Assembly (NCBI GenBank): GCA_934777505.1
Contig: CAKVNM010000001.1
Location: 186,001 to 250,000 of the forward strand
Source: an uncultured Clostridia bacterium
GTDB lineage: Bacteria; Bacillota; Clostridia; Christensenellales; UBA1242
Direction: 5' to 3'
Length of the DNA stretch: 64,000 nucleotides
In this document: positions 23,927 to 31,900 of the stretch, piece after piece
Position numbering within the stretch: position 1 is the stretch's first letter
How the letters are laid out: every line of letters starts with the position of its first letter
The notes under the pieces: model-generated
Told to the model about the DNA's origin: nothing
Databases searched by the model: none
What the model saw: only the letters and a program-made list of their open reading frames with translations
Position numbers and translations under genes: made by a program

Positions 23927-25021
23927 TTACTTTTGACCGTTTTGACCGTCTTTTTCAGTCGCGTCAACGGTTTTTACTTCAACTTTTGTTTGCTGTGTCT
24001 GCAAAGTTGTTTGATTGTTTTCTTGAATTGTTACTTGTTTTTTAGACTTTTTGTCCTTTTTCTTGCTCTTTTTTGGTTTTTCTTTGTTATCTTTGTGCTT
24101 AAAAATAGTCATAAGGTCATCGTTTTCAAGGTCGAAAAGATGCTTTTCTTCCGTTCTAACCTTTTCCACTCTTACTGGGAGTTTGTCGTTTGAAACAGGC
24201 ATAACAACATCGTCTTTTCTTTCTCTAATTTCAAGTTGATTGTATGGAATTGAAATATTGTTTCGCTTGAACTCATTGAACACATTTTCAATAACATAGT
24301 AGTAGACATCCCAGTAGTCTTCGTTGTCCACCCAGCAATTTGCAAAAAAATTAATACTGCTATCGTTAAGTGTTTTCAGTTTACAAAATACATCTTTATC
24401 CAGCCTAACTTTACCGTTGCTTTTGATAACATCAACAATGATTTTCTTTACAAGTTCAACATCACTTTCATATGCCACTCCAAAGTTAAAGTCCACCCTT
24501 CGAGTTGCGTTTGCACCATAATTTGTTACTGCATTATTGACGATAGTCGAGTTTGGAATAGTTATTTTTTTGTTATCTGTTGTCATAATTGTTGTGAACA
24601 AAAAGTTGATATCATAAATACTACCTTCAACGCCGTCAACACTGATATAATCGCCTTTTTTGAACATTCTTGACGAGATAATAACAATGCCGTTTGCAAG
24701 GTTGGAAATGTTGTTTTGAAGTGCCATGCCAATTGCAAGAACAAGAGCCGAAAGTGCCGTAACTATTCCGCTAATCGACACACCAAGAATACTTAAAAGC
24801 GTTAAAAGTAGTACTAAGTACAAGCAAAATTTTAGTATACCATACAAGAAACTTTGCGTAACTTTTTCCATTTTAGTGCGGTTCATAATTCTTTTTATAA
24901 GATTTAAGCCAATCTTGATAACGATAATTCCAATAATCAACACCGCAAAAAACTTAATTATTCCCATGTAATTGTTCGTAAAAAATGTTTTAATAGACTC
25001 CCAAATTCCTGCCCAGTCCAT
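23927..25021 (-). CDS. MscS family small-conductance mechanosensitive channel
   Basis: Pressure-gated ion channel that protects against osmotic downshock. There are three membrane helices in the first 110 residues, the pore-lining helix ALVLAIGMALQNNISNLANGI, and then the beta domain (MFKKGDYISVDGVEGSI). Residues 285-364 form an unusual Lys/Gln/Thr-rich tail (KKSKKKDKKSKKQ) that ordinary small MscS channels lack and that is likely disordered. 364 residues. AGGAGAGAAAT precedes the ATG. It stands alone, convergent with the replication operon. Confidence 0.92.
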   Translation of the reverse strand: MDWAGIWESIKTFFTNNYMGIIKFFAVLIIGIIVIKIGLNLIKRIMNRTKMEKVTQSFLYGILKFCLYLVLLLTLLSILGVSISGIVTALSALVLAIGMALQNNISNLANGIVIISSRMFKKGDYISVDGVEGSIYDINFLFTTIMTTDNKKITIPNSTIVNNAVTNYGANATRRVDFNFGVAYESDVELVKKIIVDVIKSNGKVRLDKDVFCKLKTLNDSSINFFANCWVDNEDYWDVYYYVIENVFNEFKRNNISIPYNQLEIRERKDDVVMPVSNDKLPVRVEKVRTEEKHLFDLENDDLMTIFKHKDNKEKPKKSKKKDKKSKKQVTIQENNQTTLQTQQTKVEVKTVDATEKDGQNGQK

Positions 25022-25088
25022 ATTTCTCTCCTTTTTGAATACAAATTATACACTATTCTACAATTTTTCACAACTAAAACAGCAACAC

Positions 25089-25121
25089 AAAAGGTATTAT
25101 CAGTTTTTGATAACACCTTTT
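25089..25121 (-). terminator. Terminator of the first degV gene
   Basis: A 14-bp stem with one G-U pair (AAAAGGTGTTATCA / TGATAATACCTTTT on the minus strand) lies about 30 bases past the degV stop. The T-run is within and just after the 3' arm. Confidence 0.7.
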
Positions 25122-25150
25122 GATAAATACTTAGTTGAAAAATTCACTTG

Positions 25151-26041
25151 TTATAGTGGTCTTTCTTCGTTACTGATAAACGCATAAGCAACGCAGTTTG
25201 GTCCAAGATGAGAACCAATAATTGGTCCAATAATGCGGATTTCTGGTTCATAACCAAATGCTTGTTTTACTAGTGCTTGCATTTCTTTTGCAAGTGGTTC
25301 GTTGTCTGTGTGCACAATCACGCCGTTTGGCAAAAGACTGTTTCTTGTATACTTTTTAGCTTCTTCAATCACGCTACGCATAGCCTTTTTTGTGCCAAAT
25401 TCTTTTCTAACGACTTCTAGTTTACCTTCTTTTGAAAACTCAATGACAGGTTTTAGGTTCAAAAGTGTCCCCACAACCGCTTTTGGTCCACTAATTCTAC
25501 CACCTTTTTTTAGATACATCAAATCGTCAACAATAACAAAATGTTGAATTTTCATTTTTGTATCTTCCAAAATTTGCAAGGCTTCGTCAAGAGTTTTGCC
25601 TTCGTCCCTTAGTTTGCAAGCAAGTTTTACGAGCATACCTTCGGCATAAGTGGTGGTTCTTGATTCCATTGCCTTAAAGTTGATATCTGGAAATTCTTCC
25701 TTTACAATTTCGATTGCCTTGTTTGCATTGTCGAGTGTTGGACTTAGTCCATAAGATTGTGCGATATGCAGAACATTTTTAACGCCCTTTTGTGCAAGAT
25801 TTTTAAACATTTCCACATGAGCGTCAACATTTAAAATAGAAGTCTTAGGCATTGCTCCACTCCTAATTGTATTATAAAAATCAACATAGTCTTGATAGCA
25901 TTTAAAGTCGTCAAGATGTTCGGTTATAACATCGTTTTTATCAAAAATGTAGTCCAGTCTTCCAACTGAAACCCCATACTCTTCATACTCATTTGCGTAC
26001 CAATCGCTTGTGCTGTCTGTTGAAACTTCAAAATTTCTCAT
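25151..26041 (-). CDS. DegV family fatty acid-binding protein (FakB-like)
   Basis: DegV/EDD-fold protein. Members such as Staphylococcus FakB bind a fatty acid and present it to the kinase FakA. The N-terminal STDSTSDW, the central DDLMYLKKGGRISG and the C-terminal GPIIGSHLGPNCVAYAF are family hallmarks. 296 residues. It is monocistronic with an AGGAG site. It is only moderately similar to the second DegV at 40243-41121, so the two probably bind different fatty acids. No FakA kinase gene is in the window. Confidence 0.93.
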   Translation of the reverse strand: MRNFEVSTDSTSDWYANEYEEYGVSVGRLDYIFDKNDVITEHLDDFKCYQDYVDFYNTIRSGAMPKTSILNVDAHVEMFKNLAQKGVKNVLHIAQSYGLSPTLDNANKAIEIVKEEFPDINFKAMESRTTTYAEGMLVKLACKLRDEGKTLDEALQILEDTKMKIQHFVIVDDLMYLKKGGRISGPKAVVGTLLNLKPVIEFSKEGKLEVVRKEFGTKKAMRSVIEEAKKYTRNSLLPNGVIVHTDNEPLAKEMQALVKQAFGYEPEIRIIGPIIGSHLGPNCVAYAFISNEERPL

Positions 26042-26224
26042 ATTTTCTCCTTTTATGCTGTTTTTATGATACCATAACTTAAAGTAATTTCAAAATATTT
26101 ATAACTTATTTAATCGACAATTTTAGACTTTTTGTTAAATAATATAGACATTCAAACTAATTTGTCTTATAATTTAAAAAATCAAACTTTTTTGATATCA
26201 AAAACCAACAAATTGGAGTTCAAT

Positions 26225-27037
26225 ATGTTTTCAAAACCATACACTTATGCACCTGCGGGGATATTTTCAGTTTGCCACTTTGTGTCGCTTTTTATAACGG
26301 TTGGTTTGGTCGCACTCGGCCTATTTTTGTCGAGAAATCTAAGCAAAGAACAAAGCATGAAAGTGCTAAAAATTATTGCGATAATCACGGTGTGCTTGGA
26401 AGTTATAAAAGACATTTATCAAATTATCACTTTTGGATTTTCGGGCATTGAACATTATCTTCCGCTATACTTTTGTTCAATATTTTTGTTAGCCATTTGC
26501 ATGGCATCGTTTGGCAAGGGCGAAATCAAAAATCTAGGACTCAACTTTTTGTCGACTGCGGGCATTTTGGCGGGACTATGCTACCTTGTCTTTCCAAACA
26601 CTTCGCTTAGAACCTACCCAGTTTTTCACTTTATCGCAATGCACAGTTTTACATTCCATGGGTTTATGATTTACAGTGGAATTTTGATTTTAATCAAAGG
26701 CTTATACACACCAAAACTAAAAGATATGTGGAAATATTTTGTTTTTGTTACGGCTATATGCCTGATTGCTCTTGGAGTAAATTTGATTAGTGGCAAAAAC
26801 TTTATGTTTGTGAGCGAACCTGTGGAGTTTTGGCCTTGTCCACAAATCTATGAAATCTCTCCCGTTTTATACACAATATCGTTCATAATCGGGCAAAATC
26901 TTGGGTGCTACTTTATTGCATTTGGATTGTATAAATTAATCAGTTTGATAGTCGCAAAATCCAAACAATCAAAGCAAGAAAAAATTATAAAATTCACGCA
27001 AAATTTGGACGAAGACGAAGAAGCAAAGCAAAATTAA
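26225..27037 (+). CDS. YwaF/TIGR02206-like integral membrane protein
   Basis: 270 residues with six to seven membrane helices. The conserved histidine-rich segment FHFIAMHSFTFHGFM and the pattern EHYLPLYFCSIF point to the TIGR02206 (YwaF) family, of unknown function. I start at the ATG at 26225 with GGAG six bases upstream; an upstream extension is poorly supported. The C-terminal 25 residues are charged and probably cytosolic. It stands alone, divergent from degV and followed by a terminator. Confidence 0.78.
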   Translation: MFSKPYTYAPAGIFSVCHFVSLFITVGLVALGLFLSRNLSKEQSMKVLKIIAIITVCLEVIKDIYQIITFGFSGIEHYLPLYFCSIFLLAICMASFGKGEIKNLGLNFLSTAGILAGLCYLVFPNTSLRTYPVFHFIAMHSFTFHGFMIYSGILILIKGLYTPKLKDMWKYFVFVTAICLIALGVNLISGKNFMFVSEPVEFWPCPQIYEISPVLYTISFIIGQNLGCYFIAFGLYKLISLIVAKSKQSKQEKIIKFTQNLDEDEEAKQN

Positions 27038-27094
27038 CCTGCCAAATATTAGCAAAGGTGTAATATTATTTTAAACATAAAATATATATAAAAT

Positions 27095-27122
27095 GTGCAA
27101 TCTATAATTAGATGCACTTTTT
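27095..27122 (+). terminator. Terminator of the YwaF-like gene
   Basis: GTGCAATCTA and TAGATGCAC pair with one bulged A around a TAAT loop, followed by TTTTT. Confidence 0.7.
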
Positions 27123-27124
27123 AT

Positions 27125-27153
27125 TTGACACAGAGAAAAATTTTAAGTACATT
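27125..27153 (+). promoter_or_regulatory. Sigma-A promoter of the lipoprotein gene
   Basis: TTGACA (27125-27130) and TACATT (27148-27153) are separated by 17 bp. A GGGAGG ribosome binding site follows, with the start codon at 27174. Confidence 0.8.
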
Positions 27154-27173
27154 AAATTTAGGGAGGATTCTTT

Positions 27174-28061
27174 ATGAAGAAAAAAATTTTTTCAATTTTG
27201 GCACTTGTATTATGCTTGATTCCGCTTGCAACACTTGCTACTGCCTGCGGAGAAGTTAATGACTTTGTTGTTATTACAAACAACATTTCAACAAACTACA
27301 AGACATTTGCCGAAGCCTTTTCAGCAGCCAAAGACGGCGACAAAATTGTCCTACACAAAAATGCCGAACTTGATAGCGAAATTTTGCTATCAAAAAGCGT
27401 AATTTTGGACGGACAAAACAAGCACACAATCAAAGCCAAGGACGGTTTTGTTGGTGACGAAAGTAGCCCTTACGGCACAGAAATGTTCTTTATTAGCAAA
27501 AACACTCCAAATGTTACATTAACTTTAAGAAACATCACTCTTGACGCCAACAAACAAGGCAGAATTTTGGTGGCACAAGGCGGAAAAGTTATTGTTGACG
27601 GGGCAACTTTGACTGGCGGACTTGTTACAGATAACTATATTGCAGGCGTATATATCACCCATTCCGCAAGTTTTGAAATGACAAGTGGCAATATCTCTGG
27701 TAATACAATTGCTGGAAAATACGCTAACGACAACTATCTTCAATACTCAGCAGACCTTTGGATTGGTGCAAATGCAACTGGTTCACTAGCAACAATCAAG
27801 GGCGGAAAAGTTGGAAATATTTTCGTTAATTCAAACGAATATTCAGCCAACAACGCTGGAAGTTTCACAATTAACGGCGGAGAAGTTACGAACCTTTATC
27901 TTGAATATGACAAAGGTTTTGGAGCAACACTCAACTTCAAATCTGGAAACATTGAAAATATGCTTATTTCTACAACAACAAGCGGAACATCAGTAAAAGT
28001 TACACCAGTAGAAAACAATACCTACAAAGGTGGCACAATTACTCCTACTCCAATCGCTTAA
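27174..28061 (+). CDS. Secreted lipoprotein with beta-helix-like repeats
   Basis: 295 residues. A signal peptide ends in LATAC with the likely lipidated cysteine at C25. The rest looks like a right-handed parallel beta-helix: short repeats such as DGDKIVLHKNAELDSEILLSK, ILDGQNKHTI, SASFEMTSGNISGN and GSFTINGGEVTNLYLEYD, as in pectate-lyase-like surface proteins. No catalytic residues of a lyase can be named, so a binding or structural role is as likely. Monocistronic, with its own promoter and terminator. Confidence 0.8.
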   Translation: MKKKIFSILALVLCLIPLATLATACGEVNDFVVITNNISTNYKTFAEAFSAAKDGDKIVLHKNAELDSEILLSKSVILDGQNKHTIKAKDGFVGDESSPYGTEMFFISKNTPNVTLTLRNITLDANKQGRILVAQGGKVIVDGATLTGGLVTDNYIAGVYITHSASFEMTSGNISGNTIAGKYANDNYLQYSADLWIGANATGSLATIKGGKVGNIFVNSNEYSANNAGSFTINGGEVTNLYLEYDKGFGATLNFKSGNIENMLISTTTSGTSVKVTPVENNTYKGGTITPTPIA

Positions 28062-28081
28062 AAGAGATGAGCAAATTGAGC

Positions 28082-28114
28082 AAAAAAAGACACTATTAAG
28101 TAGTGTCTTTTTTT
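28082..28114. terminator. Bidirectional terminator
   Basis: A 14-bp stem (AAAAAAAGACACTA / TAGTGTCTTTTTTT) with a five-base loop lies between the convergent lipoprotein gene and the minus-strand membrane protein gene. Confidence 0.9.
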
Positions 28115-28154
28115 TCGTTAAAATGTTATAAGGTTAATTTTAATATTATAAAAG

Positions 28155-28838
28155 TTAATTTTCTTGCTTTGATTTTAGTGCTTCGAGTTGCTTTTTTAGT
28201 TCTTCGTTTTCGGTCAAGAGTTTTTGATATTCCGCTCTTGAAATTGTTATCATTTCGCTAGCCTTAACATCGTTAGTTGCGGTGGATTTTTTTCTTGAAC
28301 TAACCACGCTTGATGCGATAAATAATCCCACGCTAATGATAATCAAAACAATGAAAGTTTGAAGCATTCCGTTAATGCTAAATAGTTCCACCCCGCCAAT
28401 CAAAAGTGATAGCATTATATCAACAAGTCCAAGCGAGATATAAGTTGGAATTTGCAATCCTAGCAAGGATTTTCCAAGTTTTGAATAGATTGAAATAATA
28501 AAAATGAACACAACGCTAGAAATCGAAACTATGCCCGTAATTCTGTTGAAAACGCTTTCCGTAAACAGCAAGTTTGAGCAAAATACTATCATTGCAAGCA
28601 ACACTGAAAGACCGAGAAGTCCAACACCAACATAGCCCAAAATTTTCTTGCGTTTGATGATAGAAAGTTCGTTGATTGCAATAGCGCACGACACGGCAAT
28701 TGTGCTAACAATCAAAAGTATTCTTAAAAGCACGCCTTCAAAAATTGGAAGTTTGAATACGGCTAGAATAAGCATAACGCACGAAACCGCAAGAGCCGAC
28801 AAAGATGTTATCATCAATATCTTTTTTGATTTTTCCAT
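28155..28838 (-). CDS. Unrecognised six-helix membrane protein with coiled-coil tail
   Basis: I do not recognise this 227-residue protein. About six membrane helices fill residues 7-180. The cytosolic tail ends in a coiled coil (EYQKLLTENEELKKQLEALKS) that could dimerise or bind a partner. No catalytic motif is seen. It lies downstream of the giant repeat protein gene, but a terminator-like hairpin at 28882-28915 separates them. GGAGGGTAATT precedes the ATG. Confidence 0.75.
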   Translation of the reverse strand: MEKSKKILMITSLSALAVSCVMLILAVFKLPIFEGVLLRILLIVSTIAVSCAIAINELSIIKRKKILGYVGVGLLGLSVLLAMIVFCSNLLFTESVFNRITGIVSISSVVFIFIISIYSKLGKSLLGLQIPTYISLGLVDIMLSLLIGGVELFSINGMLQTFIVLIIISVGLFIASSVVSSRKKSTATNDVKASEMITISRAEYQKLLTENEELKKQLEALKSKQEN

Positions 28839-28881
28839 AATTACCCTCCATAATTATATAAACAAGTTTAACATAAAAAAA

Positions 28882-28915
28882 TACATTCCACAAACAATTT
28901 AATTTGTGAAATGTA
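28882..28915 (-). terminator. Terminator of the giant repeat protein gene
   Basis: A 13-bp stem with one non-Watson-Crick pair (TACATTTCACAAA / TTTGTGGAATGTA on the minus strand) is followed by seven Ts, just past the stop codon at 28927. Confidence 0.8.
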
Positions 28916-28926
28916 CTTATATTGCT

Positions 28927-31900
28927 CTAAATATGCTTCCAAACAGGATATAATGTCGTATTTGATGTTATAACCATTGTTGTTGGTCCGTCATACTTTT
29001 GCGAACCTGCTGCGCTGTCGTAAAGGTTGACTGTTTGTGTTGCCCAGCAGGCAGTTTCAAAGTTATATTTTTTGTTGATAAGTTTTGTGCTGTATCTGTA
29101 TGTGCAAGTTGCCTTGTAGGCTGTAAGGTCTATTGTTGAGTCCTTTACAACCTTTATTTGATTATTTTGTGTGTTGGAAACATTTGAATTGCTAATATAT
29201 GCAATCCAACTACTAATTGTCCACCAAGCAGGATTTGTCCATGCTGTTGGGTCGAATGTGACCATGCAGTAGTCAACCACTTCCCAAACTGCAATATAGT
29301 CGCAGTCGAATGCTGGGCTGACAGCAGTAGCGTCTAATATGATTGCATCACTACCCGTCATTTTGTAGCCAGCAAAGGTGTACTCAGTAAAGTATGAGCC
29401 GTGGTCAACCGTAAAGTTTGCATATTGTGGCAAGTTTACGGAAGATTTTTCGTAGAGATTTTGAGTTGTCAAACTCTGCTCTCCGTCTTTTTTTGTGTAA
29501 GCCGAAACAACATTAATTTTGAAGATATTTCTTGCATACCAAATGCTGTTTGAAGAAACAACAAAGTTTGTAACAAGCGAGTTTTCGTCAAAGTTTTCGG
29601 TGGTGTAATACTTTGTGGTGTCTAGGAAATATGGCTGAGTTGGGAAAATAAATTCTTCGTTTGCAACCACCTTGCCTTGATATACTTTTTCGCCAGCGTG
29701 ATAAATTTCTAGGTTAAATGTTTTTGTGATTTTTTCAATCCATCTAGCATACAAAGTTATGCTTTGATTTGGCAAGATGTTATCAATAAATTTGTCGCCG
29801 TTTGAAGTATACCAGCCGTCAAAGATTTTGAGCGAAGAAGTGTTTTCGTCAATCGCCGTTTCAATATTCGAGCAAACTGGCAAAACAAACTCATCCCCTG
29901 CAAACCTTGTGATTGAGTCAAGGGTTAATCCGTCAACTCCGCTAACAAATGAAATTGTAACATAAGTTTTTGGGTCGAGTGCTTTCCATTTTGCGAACAA
30001 TGTTGTGTTGTATCTTGGGAAAACATTGCTTGTAAATCGCTCTAAATAAGTTTCATCATAGAACCAGCCGTCAAACGCAAATTCTTGATATGTTACGCCG
30101 TCATCTTTTACGATATTTTGAAGTACTGGCAAACTAACTTGTGAAGCGATATTTCCGCTCAAAGTTTGAACAAGATTTCCTTGACTCATCAAACGAATTT
30201 CGCTAGAACCAGTGTTGGCTTGTTTCCAAGGTTTGTTGCCTTGTTTTTCATACTCGCCGTCTAGTCCAAGTTTGTTAACTTCGTCATACATAATTATGAA
30301 CGAATCGGCACTGCTCATATCAACCTGCTTGCCAATATCTTGCAAGAATAGTGCTTGTGAGTCACTGCTTCTATCGGTCGAAATTGCAATCATATCGTTT
30401 AGAAGTTTCAAGTCCAAATCCAGTCTGTAAAGGTAGTCTTTGTTTTGAGTTGAGTCGTTGTTTAAAGTTGTGATAACAACGGTTAACGAGCCGATATCAC
30501 TGTTGTGAGCGAGTTCTGCAAGGTTTACAACAATCTCGTGCGAGTTGCCCGTGCGAACATACGACAAAATAATGTTGCTATAATCGGTTTCGCCTTCGTA
30601 GGCTTGACTCTTGTCGATTGCTTCGTTGATTTTTGATTGAATGGAATCTGTAAAGCCTAGCAAGTATTGCATATAGTACTTTAAGTTTTCGGTCAAATAT
30701 TTTGGAGTGATTTTTGTGACTCTTTGAAGTTCGTCATAGAACGAAGTTTTTGCGTCCAGTGTTGAAAGATAAATATAACCGTCCTTAAAGTATAGCGTGA
30801 TAGCCCTCTTTCTTGAAAGTCCGCCGTTTGTGTTGGAGTTGTTAACGCCAGCAATTAGTGGGTAGTTGGAAAGTTCAACCATGCCATAAACGCTAGTTTT
30901 TTCTTTGCTAACAAACTGTCCAAGCGTTTCGTCATACTCGCTATATTTTGTTACTTGTTTTTTAATTCTTGCATCAACATTGATTGTGACAGCGTCAAAC
31001 TTGATTCCAATATTGATATTGAGTTTAACTTTGCCCGAAATGTGATAGTCAAACAAGTTTGAGGTGTTAACAAATGCTTTGATTAAATCTTTTGAATTGG
31101 ATAAATCAATGAATTTTTCCTTGTTTGTTACTGGTTTTACGGAAGCAAAATCATTGAGTTTGACCAAAACATTAACATACTCGTTGTTTTGAGCGTTTGT
31201 AAAGAAGTTGTTAACTTCCAAAATTGTAATTTTTTTGTTTGAATAGTATGCCCTGATTGTGATATCTTTGCCGTTTGCATATCCGCCAAGTTTTTCGCCC
31301 TTGATTGTGATAGCAAAATAAGAATCAGTTATATCAAACTTTTCGATATATTCTAGCATATCAAGTGGATTGCCAAGGTCTAGTTTTGGCAAGATTGTTT
31401 CAAGATTGCTGGTGTCGATATCTGGTTTTGTTAAGAAATCGTTTAAAAGTGGAATTGACGAAACATCAATATTTAGCGCACCGCAAACAATACTCAAAAT
31501 TTCTTGCAAAGCGTTTTCTTGGATAGAAATTTTTAAGCCTTTTTCTCCGCCGTAACTAAAATATAGCGCCTTGTTTTCGTAGTTTACTGTGATTTGCTCG
31601 GCAAGTCCCTTGATATCAACAAAAGCATTCAAAGCACTGGTTACATCAATCGAAGAAGTAACATCAATTTTGTTTGTAAGTTCGCCGTTTTTATACTTGT
31701 AAACATTAGTAAAAATGTCATATTGTTTGGATTTTACAAGGTTATAAAAGTTCTCGATAACGCCAGTAAATTCGGTGTAGTCCCTAAACTCTAACCTATT
31801 CAAGTTGTCAAGATTGATTTTATCAAAATTGGTGCAAGTTAAGGTTGCCTTGCGAGAGTCTTGAACAAACTCAACCTTCCTAATATAGTCGTCAAAGTTT

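Noticed and set aside
27174..28061. Functional pectate lyase
   Set aside because: The beta-helix look is there but no catalytic or calcium-binding residues could be placed.
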